DNA of 41,543 nucleotides from Penium margaritaceum (GCA_023375785.1 SZWC01000578.1:145090-186632), one strand, 5' to 3'; positions 10,241 through 21,383 are shown, counted from the stretch's first letter. Notes: generated from the sequence alone by a model not told the origin. Translations and numbers: made by a program.

Positions 10241-11290
10241 CTCCCGGCGACCTTTGTCGGCATATGCCTTCTGTCGCTACCGAGCTGCTTGAAGGTGACC
10301 CTTCGCCTCCTGTAACAAGGAGTCGATGCGCTTGGCAAAGGCTTGAGCGGAAGGAACCTGTCCTCCTGTACTCCCACTCTTCATCAATGAAGAGGGTACC
10401 AGTGGATGCCGACCACTGTTCAACACGAACGGTGTGAACTGTGTGGACTCGTTCACCGAGTTGTTCACTGCAAACTCTGCCGGTGTTAGGAATTCGTCCC
10501 AATCATGCATGGCAGGGTCTACGTACATGCGGAGCATCTGCTCCAGAGTGTGATTCATGCGCTCTGTTTATCCGTCAGTTTGAGGGTGAAATGCTGTCGA
10601 TATTTGCGACTCACTGCCGAAGTATTCGTGCATCTCTTGCCAGAACGTACTAGCAAATTTGCGATCTCGATCGAAGATAATGCGCAACGGCAAGCTGTGG
10701 TAATTTACGACGTCCTAAAAGAAGAGACGAGCAGTCTCCTCTGCGTTCACGTCAGTGGTGGTAGGAATGAAGTGTGTCATCTTCGTCAAAAGATCCACAA
10801 CCACTAGTATTACATCATGGCCACGGGCCGTGTCCAAAAGACCAGTAATGGAGTCCATGTTGACGCACTCCCATGGACTCTAAGGGATGGGATGCTGCTG
10901 GAGGAGTCCAGCACGCTTCTTGTTACTAGCCTTATTCCGAAGACATGGGTCTCATGTCATGCAATACTTACGGACATCAACACTCCACCCTGGCCACCAA
11001 TAGTGGCCCGAGAGTGCCTATCCGGTCTTTCGGGGTCCCACATGACCTACGACCGGCGGGTCGTGGAACTGGGAGATAACCTTTGCTCGAAGGTCTCCCG
11101 AGTTTGGCACAACAACTTGATCTCCGTTCCAGAAGATTCCTGCAGCCTCCACCAATCCGTACTTGTCCATATTTTGAGAGTCTTGAAACCAAGAATCCAC
11201 ACAGTATCCCATCCGGATCCTATTTACAAAACCGTTGTAGTGGATAATCTCTCGTGGTGATTGCCGCAGAGGTACAAGGGGATCTGGTGG
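10241..11290 (-). pseudogene. Chromovirus integrase (zinc-finger and catalytic core), degraded
   Basis: The HHCC part reads FHDPPVVGHVGPRKTG near 11020-11070 and then YCMT-stop-DPCLRN near 10950, where a TGA (10954-10952) sits at the position of the first cysteine of the CC pair. The core shows VNMDSITGLLDTARGHDVIL (first Asp, about 10850), IIFDRDRKFASTFWQ (second Asp, about 10660) and PQTDG-stop-TERMNHTLEQMLR (catalytic Glu). The stop is TAA at 10570-10568, where the family has Gln, consistent with CAA to TAA. The active-site residues are otherwise present. Frame changes around 11000 and 10730 break continuity. Confidence 0.87.
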
Positions 11291-11700
11291 TTGTACGGTT
11301 GCTGTTGCAATGGCCATAAAACACCCACTGACCTCGGTGGTTGCTTTAATTTCCATAGGCTGTCGGCTTAGTGGATCGGCCACATTGATGCGTCCTGGCC
11401 GATATTCCCATGTGAACGAGAATCGACTCACGTATTCGCTCCAAGGCGCCTGTCGTCTTAACAGGTTCGGTTGCGTTTGGAAAAACACCAATGGATTATG
11501 GTCGGTCACGACCGTCACACCCCCTTAAGCACCCTCGAGGTAGCAACGCCACATCTTGAAAGCGTGTACTACCGCAAGGAGCTCTTGATCCCCAGTCGTG
11601 TACCATGTTTCCGCAGGGATGAGCTTCCGGCTCTCATACGCAACTGGGTGACCGTTCTGCATGAGGACGGCTCCAAGTCCTACTACCGACGCATCAAAAT
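11291..11700 (-). pseudogene. Chromovirus RNase H domain, interrupted
   Basis: Minus-strand translation gives DASVVGLGAVLMQNGHPVAY, then ESRKLIPAETWYTTGDQELL, AVVHAFKMWRCYLEGA, a stop, then VTVVTDHNPLVFFQTQPN and YRPGRINVADPLSR. These are the consecutive conserved blocks of Ty3 RNase H up to the ADPLSR boundary with integrase. It removes the RNA strand during reverse transcription. An in-frame stop follows YLEGA near 11525, and a frame change near 11697 separates it from RT. Confidence 0.9.
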
Positions 11701-12725
11701 TGAACCTCCCACGGTTGCGATGGATCCGGAAGAGTTAGGACGGGCGCCGTGGAGAGAAGCTCTTTGACTTTGAGAAAAGCGTTCTCGCAATCAGATGTCC
11801 ATTGCCAACGCATGTCTTTTCGTGTGAGCCTGGTTAGCGGTGCTACCAGGGTCGAATACCCTTGCATAAACCGTCGAAAGTAGTTTGCAAGGCCGAGGAA
11901 AGACCGAATCTGCCCAATATTTTCGGGGCGTGGCCAGTCCACAATGACTTGGACCTTTCGTGGGTCGACACGAATGCCGTCCTTGCCGACGATGTGTCCA
12001 AGGTATTTGAGCTCATCTTGTGCAAACTTGCACTTGCTCACTTTCACATATAACTTCTGTTCCCGAAGGATTGCGAGAACTTCGCGCAAATCTTCTATGT
12101 GCTTTTCCATTGATTTGGAGAAAACCAGGATGTAATCTAGGTAAACCAAGACAAACTGTCTGAGTTGCTTGGCGAACGTTCGGTTCATTTCTCCTTGGAA
12201 GGTTGCCGGGGCATTTGTAAGCCCGAAGCATAACACTCGGAACTGATAGTGTCCCATGTGCGTTCGAAACGCGGTTTTGGGCACAGCATCTTCCGTGATA
12301 CGGATTTGATGGTACCCTTGAGACAAATCCAAGGACAAAGATACTTTTGCGCCTTGCAGTTGGTAAAAAAGGTCCTCAATCCGCGGTAAGGGGAATCGAT
12401 TTTTCACCGTGAGCTTGTTCAACGCCCAGTAATCCACGCACATGCGTTAACCACCGTCCTTTTTGTTCACAAAAAGGATCGGCACACCGTATGGTGAGCT
12501 ACTGGGCTCGATCCACCCTTTTGCAAGGTAATCTTTCATTTGGCGTTCGGCCTCTCGCCTTTCTGCTAGACTAAGGAGATACATAGGTCTGAACGGAGGA
12601 GTCGCCTCCAGTTGCAGCGGAATCGTGTGGCCCATGTGTCTTTCTGGTGGAATCCCAGCCGGTGGGTCTTGGAATACATCCGAGAACTCCGCCAATAGAG
12701 ATCTGATCTCTTGTGGCGTGTCTTC
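11694..12725 (-). pseudogene. Chromovirus reverse transcriptase, with YLDY in place of YLDD
   Basis: Blocks in order: EFSDVFQDPPAGIPPERHMG, PSSSPYGVPILFVNKKDGG, a TAA stop at 12449-12447, RMCVDYWALNKLTVKNRFPL, SLDLSQGYHQIRI (first catalytic Asp), FRVLCFGLTNAPATFQ, then FVLVYLDYILVFSKS. The last should read YLDD; the second Asp codon is TAC (minus strand 12134-12132), so polymerase activity would be lost even without the stop. KYLGHIVGKDGIRVDPRKVQ and FLGLANYFRRF follow. This frame differs from the upstream protease frame, so there is a frameshift near 12720. Confidence 0.95.
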
Positions 12726-13200
12726 CCGTCACGTCGTCCTCCACTTTCTGTAGGTGAGCCAAGAAGTATCGAATACGTCTCTTGACCTGCATTGCAGACA
12801 AGCTGGCATGGACTTTGAGTCGGGTCGGTAATAATTCCGTACTCGGAATCAACGTAAAGCGGTGTTGTCCTTTTCGGAGGATCAAACGCTTTGATTCAAA
12901 GCACATTAGAGCCTTGTTGTCACGGAGCCAGGGATCGCCTAGCACCACGTCAAACGGGTCAAGAAGGTTGAGTACCTTCAATGTGACACTCTGTGTGTAT
13001 CCTTGAATACAAATATTTGATTTACAAGTACCGATCACGGGTACCGTATGGTTGTCACCGACAACAACTGCGCCATTCAATGGCTCGTACTTCAGGCCAA
13101 CCTGTTGGGGAAAGCCAAGGCTAACAAAAAAATCGTCCCCTCCAGTGTCAGCAAGTTCGTTCACGGGAGCACCAGCTAGGTGTCCTTTGAACTACATCGT
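12720..13200 (-). pseudogene. Chromovirus aspartic protease
   Basis: The minus frame starting before 13164 contains NELADTGGDDFFVSLGFPQQ: the DTG active-site triad of retropepsins followed by the usual F-V-S strand. Further on, DPFDVVLGDPWL matches the conserved VILGMDWL-type block. It would cleave the Gag-Pol precursor. The frame is the same as the 13354-13668 segment upstream and differs from RT downstream. Confidence 0.85.
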
Positions 13201-13353
13201 CATGTTGCCTCCACTCTTCCGAGTGAACAGACTCGACGACGGTAAACCAAGTTTGTGATAAACACGGGATCTGTACGACGGGCGTCGCAACTCCCATGAT
13301 TCACCCACTCGAGTCCACATCTTGTGGGCACATGTGAATTCAGCTAGCACCTT

Positions 13354-13668
13354 CTAGTCTTTAAATTCGACTGGGTCAAAATCGTCGACTAAAGGTACTG
13401 CAAACGTGATTGAACTCATTGCTTTGAGGGCGTTTGCTTCAACCACTGTGTCACACAACTCTTGCACAGTGGTCGGTGTCGCCACCACTAAGCATGTACG
13501 ATCATGCATCTCGTCCGGAGATGCAAGGTTTAGTGGGCAATGTCGGTCAGCAAGTGTAGAATGTGGTTCAACAAGAGAAGAGAAGACGATAGAGAAATTT
13601 GAACTCGTCAGAAACTCAAATTGTTTAACATCCTCATCGGAAAACATGAACCCACACTCGTGATCCAA
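13354..13668 (-). pseudogene. Linker between gag and protease of the chromovirus
   Basis: Open minus frame of 104 residues with no recognised domain, in phase with the protease. Its DNA is recognisable again in the decayed sibling near 32395-32460, which supports it as genuine internal sequence of the element. Confidence 0.6.
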
Positions 13669-13700
13669 TTTTACCCCTGAGTGGTCCCGACTGACGTCAC

Positions 13701-15787
13701 TCAGGGGTGGGGAAAACCCGTCCCACGGCCGGGTCCATTGCCGCGACCGCGACCTTGTCCACGGCCTTGTCTGCGGCCTCCTGCTGCACCATCTCCACGA
13801 ATTGCTACTGCTGACGCTAACACCACGGCCTCTTGTCCACCACCAGCAACCTCAGGGCACTGAGCCCTAAAGTGGCCCGGCTGCATGCAGTTGTGGCAGA
13901 GCCCTTCGAGGAAGGCTGCGTTGCGACGCTCACGCAACGCCTACAGATCGTCATTCTCGCGGCTAAGTCTGTTGTTGGGACCCTTGTGTCCACTAGCCTT
14001 CTTGGTTGGAGGATTTGTAGGCTGCTTGCCCTTGGCCCCGCCTCGCTGTCTAGCTGACCCACCAGCCCTTGCAGCGTCCACGCGCATGTCGCGGCCTTGC
14101 TATGCACGCGCGTTCGGCCGTGCATGAGAGTAGTGCTTCGGGTTCGTCGAATACACTTCGCTCATGTAGTCGCGCAACGCCCTCCAGCTCATCCAAGCTT
14201 GGCCAGTGGCTGTCATGGTGGTCTTGTCCTTCAGCTTCTCGCTGGCGAGACCATCACGCAAGTACTCCAGCAGCATGCACTCCAGGTACTTGAACGTACG
14301 AGTCCCATCAACGTCGGTGAAGCTTTCAGTTTCCTCCACGAGTGCGGTGAACTCGCTCAAGTAGGATTCGAGCGAGCTGCCCAGCTGCCTAAAGTCCTTG
14401 ATCTTGTGGAAGGCACGCTGTGCCTCCTCACGTTGGGTACACTTCTTGCGCATGATCACGCAGAAGGCCTCCCACGGCATGGGCTGCCACTCGAGGTGCG
14501 GCTGCTGCGCACTCCACTCCTTGTCCACATACTTGAAGAGTTTGTCTTCAAGCCGCGTCGTGGCAAGGTCGCCCACTGGCTGAGTGGAGCCTTATGGACA
14601 CGTAGAACGTGCTCCATGCGATTCAGCCTGTCGGTCAGCTTCACGCCCTTCCGGAAGATCTCCATACTGTGGAGGAAGGACGTGTTCATGACCGGCCCCG
14701 AAGTCGTCGAGGTAGGTACCTCGTCGCTGCCATTGGTAGTGGCATCCGCAGCTGCGACACGCTACGCTTGTTGTTGCATCTGCACCTAGGTCACGCTCTG
14801 CAACGCCTTGTCGAGGTCGTTGCAACGGCGGCTTGCCTCATGGGCGGCCAGGTGCTGTAGCTGGCGATCACGGTCTAGGTCCGTGATGCTCTGCCCGACG
14901 TGGGCCAGTAGGTTGGCGAACGCGAACTTGAGCTCTGATGTCGTCAGAGCGTCGGCGATAACCTCTAGGGCCTTGCGTTGTCCGTGCACCCTTACCCATT
15001 GCAGGAGGGTACGGTTCGCGTACACGCCTCCAAGGAGTCCCACCTTTCGGAGGAGACTGTCGTCGGCGATGACGCTCGAATGGGCGCTGCCCTGCCCCAT
15101 TGCTGCCACATCGTAGGAAGGGGGGTCCGCCCCCATTCCTCCGAGTGGTGCCATACCTCCACCATCGGTGGTGATCTTGAGTCGGCCTATCGCCTCAGCA
15201 GCAAACTCCGCAAGCCTAGGACGGCCATCGCGAATTGCCTTTACGGTGTCGTCGTCCGGCTCGTTCTCGCGGGAACTTCCCTTGTGACTGCTTTCGGCGC
15301 CCTTGCTGCTCTCGGCAGTCTCGCTGCCGTTGGCAGCTTCAGGCGATGCGGCGGGTGCCTTTTCCTTCTCGAGCAATCGGCTCGAGTTCGCCGCACGACG
15401 ATGGCGATGGTCGCGATCCTCGTCGCCTACGCCATCGTCGGCGTCGTGCTCTTTGTCGGGGTCCTCCTCCGGAAGATCCTCCTCCATCGCGTCGTTCGTC
15501 GCATCGGGGTCGCCCATGTGCGCGTCGATGTGCTCGTCAAGCACCTTTGCGGCCTCCGCACGCTTCTCGGTATCGCCGAGGTTGGCGTCGGTTGCCTTAG
15601 GCGGCACGGTTGCCTTAGGCGGTACGGTTGCCTTAGGCGGCACGGTTACCTTAGGCGGTACGAGTGCCTTTGGGTTGGCAACCGTGCTCGCGGCGGTGGC
15701 TCCCAAAACTTGGAGTCCGCCGAGGACGTGTGGTGAGAACGTCACCACCTTGCCCTTGTTGGCCTTAGACGGTCTGGAACTTGCCAT
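13701..15787 (-). pseudogene. Chromovirus gag polyprotein, frameshifted
   Basis: The frame begins MASSRPSKANKGKVVTFSPH at 15787 and runs 333 residues, with an acidic and Ala/Glu-rich middle, to 14786. It resumes as FLHSMEIFRKGVKLTDRLNR near 14680 and shifts frame near 14580 into a helical capsid segment (14576-14100). It then reaches a zinc knuckle CHNCMQPGHFRAQC (C-x2-C-x4-H-x4-C, about 13890) and an Arg/Gly-rich tail. Gag packages the element's RNA. Long plus-strand ORFs over the same DNA are shadows. Confidence 0.88.
15594..15664 (-). repeat. 18-bp tandem repeat inside gag
   Basis: About four copies of an 18-bp unit encode repeated VPPKAT hexapeptides in the N-terminal gag. Copies differ by single transitions, so the array expanded before much of the decay. 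Confidence 0.85.
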
Positions 15788-16620
15788 CTCGTTGCTCGTG
15801 CAACTAGCACGTGAAGATCGTTGTGAGGATCACCCCACAACGTTAATGAGGAATCGCCTCCCACAATTCCTTGCTCTCACGATCGGTGAGGCAATTATAA
15901 GATCAATTATCATTTTCCTAGGTCGCCACATCGGCACAAGGTCGTGGTTTTTGGAACTAGACTTCCTGTTGGCAAGGACTAGTACCTAGGAAAACAGAAA
16001 TTTTCAAGACAATGGAATGAGGAGGAATGTGAGTACCTCTCACAAAGCAAAAGCAAAGAGTGGCAAGGAGAATTCTAACAATTCCTTCCAAGCCTTCCAC
16101 TCTTTCTTCTACTTCTTGTCTTCCTCTTGTCTTCTTGTCTTCCTTGGTCTTCTCGTCACGCTCCTTGACGCCTCTCACGTCCTTGGGCGACGTCTCCCTT
16201 GAGCCGGCGGCGTTGGAGAGCCGCCAAAAATCTTCAAGGTGTCACCCTCCTTCTTTTTAGGGTGCTCTCAGGCCGTGAGAGTCCCTAAGCTTGGGGAGGG
16301 GCACTGTCCCAATTTTTGGATAAAGGGGTTTTGAAGGAGCCTTGAAAATGGGGAGGATTTTGTGGTTTTTGAGGGTAGGAACTCCCCACCCGTCCCACAA
16401 AAATCCTTCTAACCCTCTGGAGGTGAAGAGAGGCTGGAAGGAAGAGTCTCCACCAAGTAGAGCTTTTTTCAAGCTCTCTAACGCACTTTACAGCGCTTCA
16501 ATCCGTGAAGTGTAGATGTCGTAGTCCCTTCTGGCGTTTCTGCTGCTGCTTGCAGCTGCCGGCGACGTTTTATATGTGACGTAGCCGCCGTTTCCGTCGA
16601 ATCCTTAGTCGCGAGGGTCG
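15788..16620 (-). other. Chromovirus 5' untranslated leader
   Basis: About 830 bp between the gag start and the PBS on the minus strand. No ORF with a recognised domain. It has purine-rich minus-strand stretches (about 16080-16170) typical of packaging leaders. Nothing further is identified. Confidence 0.6.
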
Positions 16621-16623
16621 GCT

Positions 16624-16636
16624 GGCTCTGATACCA
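16624..16636 (-). promoter_or_regulatory. Primer-binding site, tRNA-iMet type
   Basis: Minus strand reads TGGTATCAGAGCC one base after the LTR end. This is the standard complement of the 3' end of initiator methionine tRNA used by most plant LTR retrotransposons. Confidence 0.93.
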
Positions 16637-16637
16637 C

Positions 16638-17280
16638 TGTAACGGGTCGAGTCTCCAGCTCCTGCTCCGAAGTCGTCGTCGGAGTTCGTAGAATGGAGTT
16701 CTCAGTCCGCGTCAGGAGTTTACCCCCTTCGCAAGACTGAGGGGCAATCGTCATCAACGACCCTTAGCAGGGAGACTCGAATAATTCGAGTCTCCGGAGG
16801 CCCATTTCCGTTTTTAACCAAACCCTTGGTTTTGGGACCCAAACCGGGGGTTCTTACCTCGAAATCGTGTGTTCGCACGAGTTATTTCGTTTGTTTTATG
16901 TCGAAGTTCGTCATAAACGAACTTCGATTTACGTTTTGTCATTCTGGCACGAAATCGTCGCGTGCGAGGCACGCTAGCGATTTTGCGCCAGCTATTTTGA
17001 CCTCACCCTTGCTCTCCCTATCCCTCGTCCTTGCTTGTTCGTTTGCAAGGAGGGCGAGGGGGGGCGAGGGCACGAGGCCACGAGGCCTCACCCTCGAGGC
17101 CCTCGTGGCCCCTTTGCCGCCGATCGGGCTGAGGCCGCGATCGGCGGCTGGCGGCTGGCCGGCCGGTGGCCGGCCGGTCGCTTGGCCGGCCGCCGGCCAG
17201 CCCTCGCTGACACGAGGGGTGGTGCGCAACCACCCCTTGCATCAGCGAGGAGGGAGGGCCGAACCGGTTCTCCCGCTATA
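16638..17280 (-). repeat. 5' LTR of the chromovirus (right copy)
   Basis: 643 bp. On the minus strand it starts TATAGC (expected TG mutated to TA) and ends GTTACA beside the PBS. It matches 8800-9493 along its length with scattered substitutions and indels, mostly in the GGCCGG-rich part and the palindrome. Confidence 0.94.
16772..16794. repeat. Perfect 10-bp-stem palindrome in the 5' LTR
   Basis: GAGACTCGAA, centre TAA, TTCGAGTCTC. It is present in both LTRs and duplicated in the other. The role is unknown; a promoter or factor-binding site is possible. Confidence 0.85.
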
Positions 17281-17285
17281 GTGGT
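17281..17285. repeat. Right target-site duplication GTGGT
   Basis: Matches 8795-8799, and confirms the element's right boundary at 17280. Confidence 0.85.
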
Positions 17286-17556
17286 AAATCAGTTTTCTTT
17301 CATAACCCTAATGATCCTTGAGTTCAATACCGTTTTTTTTTACTTGTCCCCTAATGATTTCCATTTTTTGGGCTTGTCAAAATTGTTGAAATTAACATAG
17401 TGGAATAATCGAATTCAATGGTTCATGGTTAGCTTTTGTGACACTAGGTTCAAAATTCCATGTATATGGTAGGTATGATTTGTTTTTTTTTATAGAGTCA
17501 TTTCGACAAACAGCGCTCGCAACTGTCATGTTGCCCGTTGCACGTTTAACTGCGTG

Positions 17557-17580
17557 AGCATTCAAATGTGTTTGAATGCT
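17557..17580. repeat. 10-bp perfect hairpin
   Basis: AGCATTCAAA, loop TGTG, TTTGAATGCT. It lies inside the putative non-autonomous element. Confidence 0.8.
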
Positions 17581-17630
17581 TGTAGTTTTGAATGTGCAAT
17601 GGGAGTGGGGTACTTTCTATTCCCTTTTCC

Positions 17631-17843
17631 CACTGTCCCGCTATCCCACTGCCTCTCTCTCCCACTACCATGCTGCCCAGCTGCCGCGCTGCGCCGCTGA
17701 CCCGCTGCCCCGCTACCCAGGTGCCTTGCTACCCAGTTTCCCGGCTACCACACTGCCCCGCTGCCACGCTGGTTCACTGTGCTGGCCCGCTGCCCTGCTG
17801 TCACGCTGTAGTGCCAGCGTGCTGCCTCGCTGCTTCACTGCCA
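17631..17843. repeat. Degenerate CCGCTGCC-type minisatellite
   Basis: More than 20 imperfect copies of an 8-10-bp unit, (C)CGCTGCC or CACTGCC or CGCTACC. The plus-strand ORFs across it (Pro/Arg/Cys-rich) are products of the repeat, not genes. Confidence 0.85.
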
Positions 17844-18059
17844 TGTCGGACCACAACAACCACTCAAGCAAACGAGGTGCCGGATTCAAAGAACACCGAC
17901 AAATTGAACTCGGCGAGTCACCGAGTCTAAGAGTCCACCCAGAGGTTTCGGGAAAAATTAACAATCCATCGAATTAATTTGAACTCGGAAAATATAGAAC
18001 GGAGTAATGATGCACCAAGTTCACTAAAATCTGGTCGTCGAAATCAAGGAACACTAGGG

Positions 18060-20340
18060 TACATTGAAATTGCATGATTTCCCTTTGCAACAACTTGGAC
18101 AGGTGATGACCACGTCAATTTGAGTCATGCTCCACGTTGTATGAGCGGACGTAATAAATCACCACGCTTGTGGATGATGAGGTGGATGAAGACTTAGGTT
18201 TCTCTTCCAGATTCAGCATCAAGGCGAAACCAAAGTTGGGAGGGATGAATGAGATGTCGTAGTTGCGATGCGAAGTGACACATGTTTGCAAGGAACTTTC
18301 CAAGGAGCTCGTACTCCCGTACCCTCACACGGAGGTCAAGGGATGGACAGTCGTGATGTCACCCGTGGGTCGAGACGAAAGAAAATCAAGCCACGATAAT
18401 AGGGTGTCAAGATTCCGAGGTGAGATGATTAAGCAAGGATGACCATTGTGATGACTGCTCTGAGTCAGGAAGAAACATAGGCGAAGAAGCGCAATGGTGA
18501 TGTAAGGTTGACGGCAGGTGATCATCAGAGAGAGTAGTGACACATAGCTTGTGTACAACCCGCCATGTGATATGACTATGAAGCGCGTGATGTGCAAGAT
18601 GGGAATTAAGGATGGTGTTGAAGTCATGTGTGGGCATTGAGCTCCAGTACAATGGTTGGGACAACACCTAAAGACCCAACGCACCAAGGTGCGGGCGAAT
18701 AGCCATGGTGTGGAGGGATGAGGAGGAGGAGCACTTGGAGAGGCCGCAGTGCCACAAGGACGACTGAGGTGAGAAGTTGAAGGTGGCATGGCACTCGGGC
18801 ATAGGAGTGACAGAGAGAAGCGAAGCTGTGACGGTGGAGCAAGTCCGGGCGCGGAGATCTAAACAGCAAAAGAGAGGCACAAGCTGTAAGAGGCGGACAA
18901 GAGGCATGAAGTGGAAGATAGGTCGAATGACTAATGGAAAATATTGAAAAAAGTAAGCAGAAGAGAATACATCAATGGGGCTTAGCCAGTTATCTCAGTA
19001 ATGCTAGGTCCAGTGCAGTTCTCCTATGATGAGCGACAACCCAAGTGTTTATGCAGTTGTTTGGCCACTCCTTTGTGGTTGAGACGTGCAGAGCTACCAT
19101 GCCGCTTTATACTTGTGGAGCTGGTGCAGGGCATCTCGGGGGCACGTGTGGAATGGTACGAAGCGTACTGGGGACAAGTGCCGAATGGTGAGTTGGTGTA
19201 GCCTGGCTGCAGCTAGCAACGGTTCGTGGACGCAATACTGAGGGACTGACCCGTTGGTGTTTAGCGACGACCGAAGTGTGAGGACCGACCAGTCCTCGTT
19301 GTACTGGTGTTCATTGGATGAATGTCGGTCAACTCTTGACCGAGCCAGTGCTCGTGATGTTCTGCCAGTGGGGAGGTTAACTAGTTCCCAAAAGGACATT
19401 TTATTGCTTTGCCAGCATATGTCCTTGAAGCTCCATTGAGGGGTACTTTTGTAGGAAAACTCTTAGGAATGGCAGACTTGTGACGCTGGGATACAATTCC
19501 AACACAGGGATGGGTGTTACCGACGTTGAAAGAAATTTTGGATAGTACCTTTTCTCGACGAGGATGTTTGGGTTATGAAAACAGGTTCAAAGGAGGCAGG
19601 ATTGATGGGGATGGATAAGGTGATTGAATACTGTCAAGGGAATGGTGCAAGGCGACACAAACTTCAAGGAGTGCCGGCATCTTAGATGATGCCGCAAGGG
19701 ACACGAGGTATGATCGTAGAACTAGATGGAGGGAGGGAAGGTGATGATAGGCATTACATGAACAACTCGTTTGCACGCACATAGGGTGGTGTGACCACTG
19801 CGATGTACGAAGAAAATTTAAGACACTGAGAGCAAGATTGATGATTTGTGACACTGTAACACCCTATAAAATGTAACCTTACTATGGCCAAAGGACCAAC
19901 GACGAGTAAAGTTATTGTGTGCTACCAATATACTACTGTTGTCGAGGACGCCGAGACACGAGATGATGTCAAGTGGGAAGAAAACGTTACAGCCATGCAT
20001 ATCCAAGTTGGATGCGAGGATAAAAAAGTGCAAACGATGATACCCCCACTTCATCACTTTGTTGAAGAGTGCTTCTAATTTGAGGTTGTTAGCTTCCAAC
20101 TGATGAGCTGTGGTTGGATGATAATCCCACGAGTCGCAGGAGGAAATTCCTACCCCGTCCAAATGACAGCATTCGTAGAGGAGGTAGGACATTGGATTCT
20201 TGCCATCGAATGTTGTATGGAAAAGGAATAGGGGGAGTACATCAATTTGGGTACAAGGTGATTGTAGCATTCAAACCAATATCGGGAACAAAAACGGTCA
20301 TGATTGCTTCCACATTAACTTCCCTCGATGGTTCTCGGAG
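18060..20340. other. Unassigned sequence between DNA element and decayed Ty3 RT
   Basis: No domain recognised in either strand. It is probably the 3' portion (RNase H, integrase) and flank of the decayed minus-strand Ty3 element whose RT lies just to the right, but I could not align it to family motifs. Confidence 0.4.
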
Positions 20341-21060
20341 TCAAGATGGAGAGAAACGCTGACATCCAAGCATAAACCATGTAGATTGTTGGTAGTAATT
20401 GTAGCATTTTAAAAATACGTGGATGCCTTTAACATTGATGTGCGTATTGATGGACGTATGCCAATCAATGATCTCCTCTACTTTCTTTGAATCCATCATG
20501 ATTCGTTTGCCACATATGATGTGGCCCAAAACCTCTTATCAAATGACGATCAAAGTTGTAGAAATCCTCTCTTTTTTAAATAATGAGAACGTATTGGAGA
20601 TGGCACTCTGCTGTTCCACGGCTCAATTGTACACAAGAATGTCACCAGGATGCACCACAACAAAGTCATCAAGGTGCGACCGAAAATTGTTGTTGATGGC
20701 TGCCATGTGTATTGCCAGACATTTGTTAGTCCATTAACATAACCGTGAGCTCAATATGTCCAGTTCGTTTGCATAATGATTCATTCTTGATGTCATTATC
20801 AGACACGAGGGTTTTATAATAGTTACTCCGTAGGTCGATATGTGTGAAAGTTCAAAAACCTCAAAGTTGATGAACGTTTTCATTTGCTTGGGAAAGGGAG
20901 TAGCACTTCTCGGTGGTTATGTTGACCAATGTCCCGTAGTCCACGTACGTCCACATCTCAAGAGTTTCCTTCCGGACCAATGTTATAGGTGCAACATACG
21001 GTGGCGTAGAAGGTCTGAGAAATTAATTGTCAAGCGTCTTGTCCAGATGTTTTCTACAAT
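20341..21060 (-). pseudogene. Highly decayed Ty3/gypsy reverse transcriptase
   Basis: Minus-strand fragments in the right order: FLRPSTPPYVAPITLVRKE with WTYVDYGTLVNIT (about 20945-21020), a trace of the FGLTNAPATF block near 20700, DDFVVVHPGDILVY near 20640 (where Ty3 elements have V-Y-L-D-D-I-L-V-Y), then GHIICGKRIMMDSKKVEEII near 20500. These lie in different frames with many stops. It belongs to a lineage different from the chromovirus at 8.8-17.3 kb, judging by the SGxGIMMDPKKVEAI-like block. Confidence 0.75.
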
Positions 21061-21217
21061 AAGTCAGTTCGTGGTTGCTCATTTTATATGTCCTCCTGGC
21101 CTTGGTCTGCTACCCAGGGTCTGGTCTGTTTGGTTATCAACACTATATTACATTTGTAGTTGCCAAGGTAACTTACGTGGAAGATTCCCTCAAACTCCTC
21201 AACGAATCAGTGCATAA

Positions 21218-21239
21218 TCCTCCTCCTCCTCCTCCTCCT
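21218..21239. repeat. (CCT)n microsatellite
   Basis: About seven tandem CCT units. Confidence 0.9.
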
Positions 21240-21383
21240 TGAATCCCCCCTATAGCTTTCTCTGACAGTTGCACGAGGTTGTTTTGTATGTCCAACAAAA
21301 CCGGTTGTCGCATTGATCAATGGCGTCGGCATGCATGTGAGACAAGGACTCTATTGACTAGTATTTTTTGCCTTCACGATATA

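Larger units (their letters stand above)
8800..17280 (-). mobile_element. Ty3 chromovirus LTR retrotransposon, structurally complete, coding-defective
   Basis: 8481 bp on the minus strand with every structural landmark: 5' LTR at 16638-17280, PBS at 16624-16636, gag, protease, reverse transcriptase, RNase H, integrase, C-terminal chromodomain, PPT at 9494-9504, 3' LTR at 8800-9493 and a 5-bp GTGGT duplication outside both ends. PR-RT-RH-INT order and the chromodomain place it in the chromovirus branch of Ty3/gypsy. Coding capacity is lost through multiple frameshifts, nonsense codons and loss of the second catalytic aspartate of RT. The two LTRs differ at about a dozen of the first 138 compared positions and by indels, so the insertion is not recent. 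Confidence 0.95.
17306..18059. mobile_element. Probable non-autonomous DNA element with pogo-like ends
   Basis: The left end CCCTAATGATCCTTGAGTTC (17306-17325) and the inverted right end (18039-18059) agree at most of about 20 positions. Both match the terminal repeat of the transposon at 21384-24545 (core TGATCCTTGATTTC). The right end is followed by TA; the left is preceded by TAA, so the TA target site is plausible but not clean. The interior has no transposase, only a hairpin and a degenerate minisatellite. It may be a deletion derivative or a MITE mobilised by the same transposase family. Confidence 0.55.

Noticed and set aside
14097..14789. 230-codon plus-strand ORF
   Set aside because: Antisense of the gag capsid and zinc-knuckle region; no domain of its own.
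15594..15664. Possible CRISPR-like array
   Set aside because: Direct tandem 18-bp units without spacers, in frame in gag; a coding tandem repeat.
14978..15989. Plus-strand ORFs of 252 and 228 codons
   Set aside because: Antisense shadows of gag; their Val/Leu/Arg- or Ser-rich translations come from the reverse complement of the gag frame and its 18-bp repeats.
16624..16636. tRNA gene suggested by the initiator-tRNA match
   Set aside because: Only the 13-base primer-binding complement is present, in the expected place beside the LTR; no cloverleaf.
18325..18907. Overlapping 80-150-codon minus ORFs rich in Ser, His and Leu
   Set aside because: No domain and several frames equally open; probably decayed repeat sequence.
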